Source: Hymenobacter glacieicola (lineage in GTDB: Bacteria > Bacteroidota > Bacteroidia > Cytophagales > Hymenobacteraceae). From it: DNA of 64,000 nucleotides. Under the pieces are notes generated by a model, which ran no database searches, was not told the DNA's origin, and saw only the letters and a list, made by a program, of their open reading frames with translations. The translations under genes were made by a program, and so were the position numbers. This document shows positions 7,681 to 16,876 of the stretch, one piece after another (positions within the stretch are counted from its first letter, which is position 1; each line of letters opens with the position of its first letter). The stretch covers positions 186,001 to 250,000 of the forward strand of contig NZ_BMGS01000007.1 of assembly GCF_014640315.1 (NCBI RefSeq). Reading direction: 5' to 3'.

Positions 7681-8756
7681 ATGCCTACCACGGCGTGTAA
7701 GGGCACGGGGTGCAGAATCAGCCACACCAGCTCCCGCAGGATTTCGCCGTCGGTCATGGAGCCCGATTCAATGCCTTTGCTTTGGGCGTCGGCGCGGCGG
7801 ATCAAGTGCACGATGTCGCGGGTGCGTTGGAAGTCGAATACTTTCAGGCCGGTTTGATAGTCGCGGCGGGCGTAGGCGTTGGCGAGGTTCAGGCGCTTCC
7901 AGTCGGCTTCGGTGGGGCTCCCGGGCAGCTGGTGCAGGGCCAGCAGGCGGGAGAAGTAGTTGAACAGCAGCGTCAGGTTGGGGATGAGCGGGTTGTTCTT
8001 GGGGTTGGCCTCGAAGTAGAGCAGAATGCGGTTGGCCTTGAGCACGTCGCGCCGAATCAGGGCCGACTGCAGCTCGAAGATGTTATACTCCTTGCTGATG
8101 CCCACCATGCGCTGCACCAGATCCTCGTCGATGCTGTGGCCGGGCAGCAGGTTGATGAGCATCTTGTCGACCTCGTTCGTGAGCCGACCCAGCTCGGCCC
8201 CGATGTACTCGGCCAGCAGGTTGGTGGCCTGGGGCGTGATCTGCTGGCCCTTTGAGCGCACGTAGTTCGTGAGCCAGGGCGCCACCTGGTTGTCGTAGAG
8301 CTTTTTGCTGGTGAGCAGCACGGTGCCAGCCGGGGCCGGGTTGTTTTTGTCGCCGGTCAGCAGCTTGCCCAGCTTCTTGCGGGCATCCAGGGTTTTGTGC
8401 TTGTAGCACAGCACCAGCACCGTGCTTTGCAGTGGGTTTTTGAGGTAGGCCTCCAGAAACGGCCACGCCTTCTCCGCCTCCAGATCGGCCACGGCCTGGG
8501 CTTCCTTCACGATAACCACGGACCGCTCGGCCATCATGGGAAAGCGCTTGGCCTGGTTCAGGATGCCGGCCACATCGGTATCCTTCCCGTAGAGCACCAC
8601 CTGGTTAAACCCCTTTTCGTGCTCCGGCAGCACGTTTTTCTCTAGCAGATCGGCTACCAGGTCAATATAGTACGGCTCCTCCCCTTGCAGAAAGTACACG
8701 GGCGCAAACTGCCGCTGCTGGAGCTGCTTCAGAATTTCGTCGGCGGTGAGGGTCAC
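7677..8756 (-). CDS. holA: DNA polymerase III subunit delta
   Basis: 359 residues, the usual size for HolA, the clamp-loader subunit that opens the beta sliding clamp. The N-terminus (ILKQLQQRQFAPVYFLQGEE) matches the family start, and the middle and C-terminal parts keep typical signatures (FPMMAERSVVIVKEAQ; LTNEVDKML; YNIFELQSALIRRD). The N-terminal AAA+-like fold in this subunit does not bind ATP. The gene diverges from tyrS, and a -7 box (TACCTTTG read on the minus strand) lies about 100 bases upstream. Its stop overlaps a repeat arm. Confidence 0.93.
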   Translation of the reverse strand: MTLTADEILKQLQQRQFAPVYFLQGEEPYYIDLVADLLEKNVLPEHEKGFNQVVLYGKDTDVAGILNQAKRFPMMAERSVVIVKEAQAVADLEAEKAWPFLEAYLKNPLQSTVLVLCYKHKTLDARKKLGKLLTGDKNNPAPAGTVLLTSKKLYDNQVAPWLTNYVRSKGQQITPQATNLLAEYIGAELGRLTNEVDKMLINLLPGHSIDEDLVQRMVGISKEYNIFELQSALIRRDVLKANRILLYFEANPKNNPLIPNLTLLFNYFSRLLALHQLPGSPTEADWKRLNLANAYARRDYQTGLKVFDFQRTRDIVHLIRRADAQSKGIESGSMTDGEILRELVWLILHPVPLHAVVGM

Positions 8757-8854
8757 GGAGTGGAGGCGTAAAAGAGTGGATGAGTGAAGTGGACACGGGT
8801 TGGCGCCAGGCGTACTGCCAACGGAAGCAATTGGTGATTTTCACTCTCAAAAAG

Positions 8855-8874
8855 CAAAGGTACTGCTACCTTTG
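8855..8874. promoter_or_regulatory. Back-to-back -7 boxes for holA and tyrS
   Basis: CAAAGGTA at 8855-8862 is TACCTTTG on the minus strand (towards holA). TACCTTTG at 8867-8874 faces tyrS. Both fit the Bacteroidota -7 consensus TAnnTTTG. The two boxes are four bases apart, so the two promoters may exclude each other. No clear -33 TTTG is visible for either. Confidence 0.55.
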
Positions 8875-8988
8875 TCCAGTTGTAATAGGCCTCAGCTGGT
8901 TTCTCAAAGAGTGCTGGCGGGGCCCACTGGCGGCCTTCAGTGTTTGCCAGGGCCAACTCACGTATTCACTCATTCACCCATTTACTCA

Positions 8989-10287
8989 GTGGATTTAATA
9001 GAAGAACTGCGCTGGCGGGGCATGTTTCACGACATGATGCCCGGTACCGACGAGCACCTGCGCCAGTCTGCGCCCATCACCGGCTACATCGGCTTCGACC
9101 CTACGGCACCTTCCCTGCACATCGGTAACCTGGCTACCATTATGCTGCTGGTGCACCTGCAGCGGGCCGGCCACCGGCCCCTGGCCCTGGTAGGCGGCGC
9201 CACCGGCATGATTGGCGACCCCTCGGGCAAGTCGGCCGAGCGTAATCTGCTGGATGAAGACGCCCTGCGCCGCAACCAGGCCGGTATTCGGGCTCAGCTG
9301 GAGAAGTTTCTGGTATTCGATGACTCGCCTACCGGTGCCCGCGTGGTGAACAACTACGACTGGTTCAAGGAGTTTGGCTTCCTGCAGTTCCTGCGCGAGG
9401 TAGGCAAGCACCTGACCGTAAACTACATGATGGCCAAGGACTCAGTGAAGCGCCGCATCGGCGGCAACGAGGATTCCGGCGCGGAGGGCATCAGCTACAC
9501 CGAGTTCAGCTACCAGCTGCTGCAGGGCTACGACTTCTTCCACCTCTACAAGGAGCTGGGCACCACCCTGCAAATGGGCGCTTCCGACCAGTGGGGCAAC
9601 ATCACGACCGGCACGGAGCTGATCCGGCGCATGTCGGGCGGCGAGGGCAAAGCCTACGCCCTCACCGGCCAGCTTATCACCAAGGCCGACGGCACCAAGT
9701 ACGGCAAGAGCGAAACCGGCACCGTGTGGCTGGATGGCTCCATGACCTCGCCCTACCAGTTCTACCAGTTCTTCCTGGGCGCCGCCGACGCCGACGTACC
9801 CCGCCTCATTCGGGTGTTCACCCTGCTCGACCAGGCGGAAATCGAAGCCCTGGAAGCCGAGCACGCCCAGGCCCCGCACCTGCGCACCCTGCAGAAAGCC
9901 CTGGCCCAAGACGTAACCATCCGGGTGCACGGCGAAGCGGCCTACGAAGCGGCGCTGGCCGCCTCGCAGGTGCTCTTCGGGGGCGGCGACCTAGCTACCC
10001 TCGACGAGGCAACGCTACTGGACGTGTTTGCCGGCGTGCCCCGCTTGGAAGTGCCGCGCGCCGCGCTAACCGAGCAGAACGTCATCGGCCTGCTGAGCGA
10101 AGCTACCAACAGCGTTATTTTCCCTTCCAAGGGCGAAGCCAAGAAAATGATTCAGCAAGGCGGCGTGAGCCTGAACCGAGCCAAAGCCACCCTGGAGCAG
10201 CAAGCCACCGAAGTACCGCTGCTACTGAACCAGTACATTGTAGCCCAGAAAGGCAAGAAGAACTACTACCTAATCAAAGTAGTGTAA
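8989..10287 (+). CDS. tyrS: Tyrosyl-tRNA synthetase
   Basis: 432 residues from a GTG at 8989 (reading [19 protein letters not shown]). The open frame runs back to 8800, but that part is non-coding and holds the promoter and short repeats, so the GTG fits family length best. The class I signatures are present: HIGN near residue 44 and KYGKS near 237 (KMSKS equivalent), with the tyrosine-pocket segment ASDQWGNI between them. An S4-like RNA-binding domain fills the C-terminus from about residue 365. It charges tRNA-Tyr in the cytoplasm. A giant hairpin follows the stop. Confidence 0.95.
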   Translation: MDLIEELRWRGMFHDMMPGTDEHLRQSAPITGYIGFDPTAPSLHIGNLATIMLLVHLQRAGHRPLALVGGATGMIGDPSGKSAERNLLDEDALRRNQAGIRAQLEKFLVFDDSPTGARVVNNYDWFKEFGFLQFLREVGKHLTVNYMMAKDSVKRRIGGNEDSGAEGISYTEFSYQLLQGYDFFHLYKELGTTLQMGASDQWGNITTGTELIRRMSGGEGKAYALTGQLITKADGTKYGKSETGTVWLDGSMTSPYQFYQFFLGAADADVPRLIRVFTLLDQAEIEALEAEHAQAPHLRTLQKALAQDVTIRVHGEAAYEAALAASQVLFGGGDLATLDEATLLDVFAGVPRLEVPRAALTEQNVIGLLSEATNSVIFPSKGEAKKMIQQGGVSLNRAKATLEQQATEVPLLLNQYIVAQKGKKNYYLIKVV

Positions 10288-10289
10288 GC

Positions 10290-10363
10290 CTACCTCCATA
10301 AAGCGCACACCCCCCTGATGCCTGTTTATAGGCATCAGGGGGGTGTGCGCTTTATGGAGGTAG
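10290..10363. repeat. Perfect 34-base inverted repeat behind tyrS
   Basis: CTACCTCCATAAAGCG... at 10290-10323 is repeated as an exact reverse complement at 10330-10363 around the 6-base loop GTTTAT. It starts three bases after the tyrS stop. As RNA it would form a 34-bp duplex with no U-tract after it, which is longer than usual intrinsic terminators. It may act as a terminator, an RNA-stabilising end or an RNase III-type site. Confidence 0.85.
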
Positions 10364-10448
10364 GAGCCTAAATACGAAGGCCCTGCATGGCTCCTGGGTT
10401 TCAGCCCGAAGCTAATAGCGGCAGCCACCTACCCACCCGGAAACAATA

Positions 10449-10475
10449 AGGCCCCGCCGATAACCGGCGGGGCCT
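10449..10475 (-). terminator. Terminator of the histone-like gene
   Basis: An 11-bp GC-rich stem (AGGCCCCGCCG / CGGCGGGGCCT) with a 5-base loop is followed on the minus strand by TTATTGTTT. A second small hairpin (10492-10510, CACCGCAG / CTGCGGTG) lies between it and the stop of the histone-like gene. Confidence 0.75.
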
Positions 10476-10515
10476 CACACTGAGTTATTCTCACCGCAGG
10501 AACTGCGGTGTCGAA

Positions 10516-10779
10516 TTACTTCTTTTTAGCAGGAGCAGCTTTCTTAGCGGCGGGAGCAGCGGCCTTCTTAGCCGGAGCAGCCTTGGCAGGAGCGGCATCG
10601 CCACCACCGTCATTCTTCTTGTTTTGCACTTCCGTGCGGATGGTCTGGGCCATGTTCTTCAGCTCCTGCATGCCCTTGCGCACGCGGGTGCCAGCGGCCG
10701 AGTTGCCCTTGTCGTAGAACTTCTCGAAGTCAGCTTCCAGCGACATCACGAGGTCTTTCAGTTGGCTAAAATTGCTCAT
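10516..10779 (-). CDS. Histone H1-like (Hc1-type) DNA-binding protein
   Basis: 87 residues. The first 55 form the acidic/basic helical part typical of the Hc1 group in Bacteroidota (MSNFSQLKDLVMSLEADFEKF). The last 30 are an alanine/lysine/proline tail with repeated PAKKAA units, resembling eukaryotic H1 tails and chlamydial Hc1. Such proteins bind DNA without sequence preference and compact the nucleoid. The gene stands alone with its own terminator. The repetitive tail is prone to length variation. Confidence 0.9.
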   Translation of the reverse strand: MSNFSQLKDLVMSLEADFEKFYDKGNSAAGTRVRKGMQELKNMAQTIRTEVQNKKNDGGGDAAPAKAAPAKKAAAPAAKKAAPAKKK

Positions 10780-10968
10780 TTGGGAGGGGTTGTTTGGTGT
10801 GGAAAAATGTGTTTAACCGGCCCTAATATACAGGGATTTCAAATACAAGCAAGTTGGCAAGTTTTTTTCTTAAACCCGTTTTCGGGCCTAACAAGGCACT
10901 TTTTACCAGTAAACACCTCCTCACTAGTCCCAACACTCCCGAAGGACATATCGGAATAATACCAAAAT

Positions 10969-11001
10969 AAAAGCCAGCCCCCGAGCAGGAGGCTGGCTTT
11001 T
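10969..11001 (-). terminator. Terminator of the alpha-oxoamine synthase gene
   Basis: An 11-bp stem (AAAAGCCAGCC / GGCTGGCTTTT) with an 11-base loop lies 20 bases after the stop and is followed on the minus strand by TTTTATTTTGG. Confidence 0.85.
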
Positions 11002-11020
11002 GCACTTAGCGAAGCCGAAT

Positions 11021-12271
11021 CTAGTTCTGCAGCCCGGCAGGAACCTCAGCTTTGGAGTAAAGACCTTTGCTGAGCTTTTCCTGCACCGCTTCGAAGGCCT
11101 TGATGGTAATGGCCACGTCGTCGAGCGAGTGCGAAGCCGTGGGAATAATGCGCAGCATAATTACCCCCTTCGGTACCACCGGATACACCACAATAGAGCA
11201 GAAAATACCGTGATTCTCACGTAGATCGAATGTTACCTGGGTGGCGTCGGAAATCTGCCCCTCCAAGAGTACAGGCGTTACGGGCGAGGTAGTGGTGCCA
11301 ATATTGAAGCCTTTTTCGCGCAGGCCGCTTTGCAGGGCGCGCACAATGGTCCAGAGGTTTTCCTTTAGCTCGGGGCGGGTGCGCAGCAGCTCCAACCGCT
11401 TCAAAGCGCCCACTACCAGCGGCATGGGCAGGCTTTTGGCGAAAATCTGGCTACGCATGTTGTAGCGCAAATATTCAATTACGTTCTCGGGGCCCGCCAC
11501 GAAGGCACCGATGCTGGCCATGCTCTTGGCAAACGTCGAAAAATAAAGGTCAATCCCGTCCTGAATGCCCTGTTCTTCGCCCGTACCGGCCCCCGTAGTG
11601 CCCATGGTACCAAAGCCGTGGGCGTCGTCTACGAACAGGCGGAACTGGTATTTCTCCTTCAGCTTCACTACCCCGCGCAGGTCGCCCTGGTTGCCCGACA
11701 TACCGAACACGCCCTCCGTAATAACGAGAATGCCGCCGCCGGTTTCGTCGGTGATGCGCTTGGCCCGCTCCAGCTGCTTTTCCAGGCTGGCCATGTCGTT
11801 GTGCACGTACACGAAGCGCTTGCCCGCGTGCAGGCGCACCCCGTCAATAATGCAGGCGTGCGACTCGGCGTCGTACACAATCACGTCGTGGCGGCCAACC
11901 ATGGCATCGATGATGCTCACCACGCCCTGGTAGCCGAAGTTCAGAAGCATGCAGTCGGGCTTCATCACGAACTCGGCCAGCTCGTTTTCCAGTTGCTCGT
12001 GCAAGTTGGAGTTGCCGGACATCATGCGGGCGCCCATGGGCAACGCCATGCCGTACTCAGCGGCACCTTCGGCATCGGCCTGGCGCACTTCGGGGTGGTT
12101 GGCCAGGCCCAGGTAGTTGTTCAGGCTCCAGGTGAGCACTTCTTTACCACGAAAAATCATGCGCGGCTTAATCTCGCCTTCCAGCTTGGGGAAGGCGAAA
12201 TAGCCGTGCGCGTAGTGAGAATGGATACCCAGCGGACCGCGGTTGGCGGCAATCTTCTCAAATAGATCCAC
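11021..12271 (-). CDS. Alpha-oxoamine synthase family PLP enzyme, possibly serine palmitoyltransferase
   Basis: 416 residues. This is a fold-type I PLP enzyme of the group that joins an amino acid to an acyl-CoA (KBL, BioF, ALAS, SPT). Visible are the substrate-entry motif LTWSLNNYLGL, the PLP-stacking region (YDAESHACIIDGVRLH), the Asp of VDDAHGFGTMG, and the PLP lysine in FSTFAKSMASIG. Sphingolipid synthesis is common in Bacteroidota, so serine palmitoyltransferase is a good candidate, but glycine C-acetyltransferase or an unnamed relative cannot be told apart by eye. No biotin or threonine-degradation genes lie nearby. A -7 box (12341-12348) lies 70 bases upstream. Confidence 0.85.
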   Translation of the reverse strand: MDLFEKIAANRGPLGIHSHYAHGYFAFPKLEGEIKPRMIFRGKEVLTWSLNNYLGLANHPEVRQADAEGAAEYGMALPMGARMMSGNSNLHEQLENELAEFVMKPDCMLLNFGYQGVVSIIDAMVGRHDVIVYDAESHACIIDGVRLHAGKRFVYVHNDMASLEKQLERAKRITDETGGGILVITEGVFGMSGNQGDLRGVVKLKEKYQFRLFVDDAHGFGTMGTTGAGTGEEQGIQDGIDLYFSTFAKSMASIGAFVAGPENVIEYLRYNMRSQIFAKSLPMPLVVGALKRLELLRTRPELKENLWTIVRALQSGLREKGFNIGTTTSPVTPVLLEGQISDATQVTFDLRENHGIFCSIVVYPVVPKGVIMLRIIPTASHSLDDVAITIKAFEAVQEKLSKGLYSKAEVPAGLQN

Positions 12272-12340
12272 GAGGGAACAGGTTGAATGTGAAACGAAAA
12301 CGAGCGGTTATGCCCCAAGACCTAACGCCCGAGTAATGTA

Positions 12341-12348
12341 CAAAGTTA
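12341..12348 (-). promoter_or_regulatory. -7 box for the alpha-oxoamine synthase gene
   Basis: CAAAGTTA reads TAACTTTG on the minus strand, fitting TAnnTTTG, 70 bases before the start codon. No matching -33 element is obvious. Confidence 0.45.
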
Positions 12349-12487
12349 TGGCAATCCGCGAAGGTAGCGGCCTTTTGGGAGGCATCCAACCGTGAAATTG
12401 CCCGGCACAAATGCACCGGCGCGTTTTACGGAGCCGCCGGAATGGCGTTTCTTTGGGTACCGGAATGCCCATCCCAGGTAAAAGGAA

Positions 12488-12579
12488 TGTCCTGCTGAGC
12501 TGGTCGAAGCCTCTCTTCCGCTTCGTTGAAGTAGCATTCATTAGCCAGCGGTAGAGATGCTTCCTGTCGTCAGCATGAC
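12488..12579. repeat. Palindromic intergenic repeat, family A, copy 2
   Basis: 12488-12519 and 12550-12579 are degenerate inverted arms of the same element as at 1966-2113 (shared core GGTAGAGATGCTTC and CAGCATGAC). The 370-base gap between the alpha-oxoamine synthase gene and accC holds this repeat and the -7 box at 12341. I see no gene in it. Confidence 0.65.
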
Positions 12580-12641
12580 GTTCTCGATTAATTACATCAG
12601 AACCCTCCTTCTTCCCTCCCACCCGCTACCCACTCTCCTAC

Positions 12642-14153
12642 ATGAAGAAAATCACCAAGCTGCTTGTTGCCAACCGGGGCGAAATTGCGTTGCGCGTACT
12701 GCGTTCGGCCAAAGAAATGGGCCTGCAAACCGTGGCTATTTACTCCGAAGCCGACCGCAACGCCCTGCACGTGCGCTACGCCGACGAGGCCGTGTGCGTG
12801 GGTCCGCCCGCCAGCAAGGACAGCTACCTGCGCGGCGACAAGATTCTGGACGTTTGCCGCCAGCTGGGCGTGGATGCCATTCACCCGGGCTACGGCTTCC
12901 TGAGCGAAAACGCCGAGTTTGCCCGCATGGTAAAGGAAGCGGGGCTGATTTTCGTGGGTCCCTCGCCCGAGGCCATGGATATTATGGGCGACAAGCTTTC
13001 GGCCAAGCAGGCGGTGCAGGCCTATAACATCCCGCTGGTGCCGGGCACCGCCGAGGCCATCAGCGACGTAGCCGAGGCCAAGCAGATTGCCCAGCAGGTA
13101 GGTTTTCCCATCCTGATTAAGGCCTCGGCCGGCGGGGGCGGCAAGGGCATGCGCCTGGTACACCACGTGGACGAGTTTGAGGAGCAGATGCAGCTGGCCA
13201 TCAACGAGGCCGTGTCGGCCTTCGGCGACGGGGCCGTGTTCATTGAAAAGTTTGTGACCGGGCCGCGCCACATCGAGATTCAGGTGCTGGGCGACGAGCA
13301 CGGCAACATTGTGCACTTGTTTGAGCGGGAATGCTCCATTCAGCGCCGCCACCAGAAAGTAATTGAGGAGGCGCCTTCCGCCGTGCTTACGCCCGAGCTG
13401 CGCGCCGAAATGGGCCGCTGCGCCGTGGATGTGGCCCGGGCCTGCAATTACACCGGCGCCGGCACCGTGGAATTTCTGCTCGACGACCAGCGCAACTTCT
13501 ACTTCCTGGAGATGAACACCCGCCTGCAGGTAGAGCACCCCGTGACGGAGCAAATCACCGGCCTCGACCTGGTAAAGGAGCAGATCAAAGTAGCCCAGGG
13601 CCAGCCCCTGGCCTTCCGGCAGGAAGACTTAACCATTCAGGGCCACGCCCTGGAGCTGCGCGTGTACGCCGAAGACCCGCAGAACAACTTCCTGCCCGAC
13701 ATTGGGACGCTGACTACCTACGTGCGCCCCCAGGGCCCCGGCGTGCGCGTGGACGACGGCTTTGAGCAGGGCATGGACATTCCGATTTACTACGACCCCA
13801 TGATTGCCAAGCTCGTCACCTTCGGGGCTACCCGGCAGGAGGCCATTGAGCGGATGCTACGCGCCATCGACGAGTACCAGATTACCGGCATCGAAACTAC
13901 CCTGGGCTTTGGCCGCTACGTGCTCCGGCACCCCGCCTTCGTGAGCGGCAACTTCGACACCAACTTCATCAAGGACCACTTCACTCCCGAGTCCTTGAAG
14001 CCCGCCGCCCCGGACGAAGCCAGCGCCACCCTCGCCGCCGTGCTCACGGCCATGCTCCTGACGGAGAAAAAGCCCGGCGCTGCTCCCGCTCCGGCAGAGG
14101 TACCGGCCACTACCGGCTCGGCCTGGAAGCGCAACCGGTTGGGGGTGCGGTAG
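12642..14153 (+). CDS. accC: Biotin carboxylase subunit of acetyl-CoA (or acyl-CoA) carboxylase
   Basis: 503 residues. The protein starts with the classical KLLVANRGEIALRVLR. It carries the ATP-grasp glycine-rich loop (KASAGGGGKGMR near 160-171), the ERECSIQRRHQKVIEEAPS signature (about 228-246), and the catalytic MNTRLQVEHPVTE. It carboxylates biotin on a carrier protein using ATP and bicarbonate. The last 50 residues are a proline/alanine-rich tail that makes it somewhat longer than the usual 450 residues. No carrier or carboxyltransferase gene adjoins it, so it may serve acetyl-CoA or propionyl-CoA carboxylase. Confidence 0.92.
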   Translation: MKKITKLLVANRGEIALRVLRSAKEMGLQTVAIYSEADRNALHVRYADEAVCVGPPASKDSYLRGDKILDVCRQLGVDAIHPGYGFLSENAEFARMVKEAGLIFVGPSPEAMDIMGDKLSAKQAVQAYNIPLVPGTAEAISDVAEAKQIAQQVGFPILIKASAGGGGKGMRLVHHVDEFEEQMQLAINEAVSAFGDGAVFIEKFVTGPRHIEIQVLGDEHGNIVHLFERECSIQRRHQKVIEEAPSAVLTPELRAEMGRCAVDVARACNYTGAGTVEFLLDDQRNFYFLEMNTRLQVEHPVTEQITGLDLVKEQIKVAQGQPLAFRQEDLTIQGHALELRVYAEDPQNNFLPDIGTLTTYVRPQGPGVRVDDGFEQGMDIPIYYDPMIAKLVTFGATRQEAIERMLRAIDEYQITGIETTLGFGRYVLRHPAFVSGNFDTNFIKDHFTPESLKPAAPDEASATLAAVLTAMLLTEKKPGAAPAPAEVPATTGSAWKRNRLGVR

Positions 14154-14220
14154 CCATTGGCTTGCCGCCGCGGCGCAAGAAGCCCGGCTGATCAGGCTAC
14201 ATCCCTGCCTCAAACAAACG

Positions 14221-14264
14221 CACAAAAAAGCGCGTCGGCTCATAGGTCGACGCACTTTTTTGTG
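14221..14264. terminator. Bidirectional terminator between accC and the TonB receptor gene
   Basis: The arms CACAAAAAAGcGCGTCG (14221-14237) and CGACGCaCTTTTTTGTG (14248-14264) form a long stem that ends in a U-tract on the plus strand and in another on the minus strand. Confidence 0.8.
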
Positions 14265-14398
14265 TTAGGAATAGATAGGACCTCTCGCCGCGGCCTCCGG
14301 CAGCGGGGCGGCGCCGGCAGGAGCTGGAGAGCTTCTCTAGCGCTGAATCTGACTAGGCCGGATTCGGGCGAGCAAGTAAGGCCGGGCGCGACCCTAGT

Positions 14399-16876
14399 CT
14401 ACCATTTCACGGCGGCCGTCAGGAAGAAGCTGCGCCCGTCGGAGGGCAGGATGCCGGGGCCGGGGTAGCCCGTGGCGCGACGGGTAAAGTACCGGGCGTT
14501 GCCGAGGTTGTTGACGCTACCCTCCAGCTTCAGCCAACGCCGTTCCCACGACACGGAGGCGTCCAGAATCTGGTAGGCCGGAATCAGCCCAACGACGGCA
14601 AAGTTGGGGTCAGGGCGCGCGTCCTGGGGGCTGTTGGGGGCGTTGGTAGCTTCCGAAAACTGGTCGGAGAGGTAGGTGAACTGCAGGGAAGCCTTCAGCG
14701 GCCCGTAACCGCCCTGCACGCCCGTTTTCAGGTTGACGACCGGCACGAACTCCACTTGCTTGCCCACCACTTCGGCGTTCTGGCTGGCGGTGTAACGGCT
14801 GCGAATCAGGGCTAGATTACCGAAGGAGGACAAGCGCCAACGCTTGGGCTCGGCAGTAGGCCGGAGCAGCTGCAGCACGTCGGCCTCGGCGTACGATTCC
14901 ACGCCCAGAATCAGGGCCCGGCCGATGTTGCCGCGCAGGCGCAGGGTCCGGTCGTTGCGGTCATAGGTCTGCACTTCCCCGATGCGGTTGTTGTAGCGCA
15001 GGGCAAACAGGCTCAGGTCGTACGTTAGCCACTGGCCCTGGTCGCCGCGCAGGCCCAGGTCGGCGGAGTAGCCCCGCTCGTCGCGTAGGTTGGGGTCAAT
15101 GACCAGCGAGTTGTTGGCAATCTGCATGTCGCTGAAGGTGATGGAGCGGTAGTTCTGCGACACGTTGGTGTAGAACTCGCGCTGCTCCACGGGCTTGAAG
15201 CTGGCCCCCAGCCCCCCAATCACGAAGCCGCGGGGGCTGCTACGCTCCTCGCTAAAGGTGCGCACGGCAATGATGTTGCCGGCCAAATCCCGGTCTACGC
15301 TGCCGTAGGCACCTTTGGCGCGGGTGCGGATGTACTCGTAGCGCAAGCCGGGGGTCAGGGAAAACTTCTCGCCGAAGTAAACGATGTTCTCGGCAAAAAG
15401 GGCCGCGTTGTAGTTAGGGAAGCGGTAGTCAGAATAGGCTGATTGGCTGCTCTGCCCTTCCTCAGCTCCCACGAAGCGGAAGTTGGCGCCGCGGCCCGCT
15501 GGCCCAAAGCCCTGAATGCTGTGGTTATTGCCCCGGTATAGGCGCGTGCCCACCAGCAGCACTCCGCTTTTGGTGTCGCTCAAGGGGTAGCGGTTCAGGT
15601 AGCGCGCCTCCAGGCCCGCGTTGCGGAAGTCCCCGGTAATCAGGTCGCGCAGCTGCGATTCGTCGTCGGCGCGCTCCACAAAGTTGGGGCGGTAGCCCAA
15701 GGCTTTGCGCTCCGCCACCAGCCCGAAGGTGGTAAGGTTAACGTTGGCGCGGGAACTGAGCTTCCAGTCGGCCGAAAGGTTGAACAGGTTCCAGTCGACG
15801 GCAAACCAGTTGCGGGCCCGGTTCGACTGGCGCGGGTTCTGGGCAAACTGCCGGTCGCTGAGGCCGCCGGGCTGCTGGGCCAGGTAGTCCATGTGCGTAA
15901 CCTGGGCGCCTACCTTCAGGTTCTCGGTCAGCTGGTAGCGCACGTCGGCGTAGGCCGTTTTGCTGTCGAAGTGGGAGTTGGGCCGCCACCCGTCGCCGCG
16001 CTTATACTGGGCAAAGCCGTAGTAGCTAAGCTTCTTGACCGTGCCGCCGACGCTAGTAAAGGAGTTAAAGAACCCAAAGGAACCCACCGTTTGCCGGGAG
16101 GTAACGGTGAAGGTTTTGTCGGGCTCCGGGCCGCGCAGCTCAAAGTTGAGCAGGCCACCGAACTGAGTACCGTACTGCAGCGAGGCGGCCCCACGCACCA
16201 GCTGAATGCGCTTAACGGCCTCGATGGGCGGGGTATAGTAGCTTTCCGGGTAGCCCAGCGCGTCGGCCGAAATGTCGTAGTTGTTCTGGCGCACGTTGAA
16301 GTTGGCCGTGCGGTTGGGGTCGAGCCCGCGCCCGCCAATGCTCAGCTGCAGGCCGCCCTGGTCACTTTCCCAGATGTTGAGCCCCGCTACCCGCCCGTAC
16401 ACCTGCCGCGCGTTGTTGGTAGCCAGGTTAGCCACCAAGTTATCGGGCACAATGACCTCCGACTTCTTGGCCGCGAAGATGGCCGTGCCTTCCACCTCGC
16501 GCAGGCGCGTCTGGCCGAAGCGGGCCGGGGGCGCGGCTACCACCACTTCCTGCAGCTGCCGCTCGCGGCGGGTAAGGGAAAAGTCGAACACGCCACCAGC
16601 GGCAGATACCTCTACCTCGGTGCGCAGGGGCTGGTGGCCGAGGGAGGACAGCTGCAGCTGCTGGCGGCCGGGCGTCAGCTTGGTGAGGGTAAACAGGCCG
16701 GCGCTGTCGGTGCGCGCAATTTGGCGGGAGCCGCGCACGTACACCTCGCAGCCCGCCACGGGCAGGTTGGTGGCGGCTTCGCGCACCCGGCCCTGCAAGG
16801 TGACTTGCTGGGCAAAGGCCGCCGTAGTAGACAGCACGCTGGCGGCCAGGGCCGCGCTATAAACCGGTAATCTCAT
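14399..16876 (-). CDS. FecA-like TonB-dependent outer-membrane receptor
   Basis: 825 residues from the ATG at 16876 (signal peptide MRLPVYSAALAASVLSTTAAFA). A start at 16948 would place 24 odd residues ahead of the signal. A carboxypeptidase-regulatory-like domain covers about 22-100, then a plug (VPDNLVANLATNNARQVYGR, LVRGAASLQYGTQFGG) and a 22-strand-type barrel ending in an aromatic-rich last strand (RSFFLTAAVKW). The plug wording is that of receptors grouped with Fe(III)-dicitrate FecA. It should import a ferric complex across the outer membrane using TonB. The start overlaps the end of the HTTM gene by 20 bases, showing translational coupling. It is the last gene of the iron operon. Confidence 0.92.
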   Translation of the reverse strand: MRLPVYSAALAASVLSTTAAFAQQVTLQGRVREAATNLPVAGCEVYVRGSRQIARTDSAGLFTLTKLTPGRQQLQLSSLGHQPLRTEVEVSAAGGVFDFSLTRRERQLQEVVVAAPPARFGQTRLREVEGTAIFAAKKSEVIVPDNLVANLATNNARQVYGRVAGLNIWESDQGGLQLSIGGRGLDPNRTANFNVRQNNYDISADALGYPESYYTPPIEAVKRIQLVRGAASLQYGTQFGGLLNFELRGPEPDKTFTVTSRQTVGSFGFFNSFTSVGGTVKKLSYYGFAQYKRGDGWRPNSHFDSKTAYADVRYQLTENLKVGAQVTHMDYLAQQPGGLSDRQFAQNPRQSNRARNWFAVDWNLFNLSADWKLSSRANVNLTTFGLVAERKALGYRPNFVERADDESQLRDLITGDFRNAGLEARYLNRYPLSDTKSGVLLVGTRLYRGNNHSIQGFGPAGRGANFRFVGAEEGQSSQSAYSDYRFPNYNAALFAENIVYFGEKFSLTPGLRYEYIRTRAKGAYGSVDRDLAGNIIAVRTFSEERSSPRGFVIGGLGASFKPVEQREFYTNVSQNYRSITFSDMQIANNSLVIDPNLRDERGYSADLGLRGDQGQWLTYDLSLFALRYNNRIGEVQTYDRNDRTLRLRGNIGRALILGVESYAEADVLQLLRPTAEPKRWRLSSFGNLALIRSRYTASQNAEVVGKQVEFVPVVNLKTGVQGGYGPLKASLQFTYLSDQFSEATNAPNSPQDARPDPNFAVVGLIPAYQILDASVSWERRWLKLEGSVNNLGNARYFTRRATGYPGPGILPSDGRSFFLTAAVKW

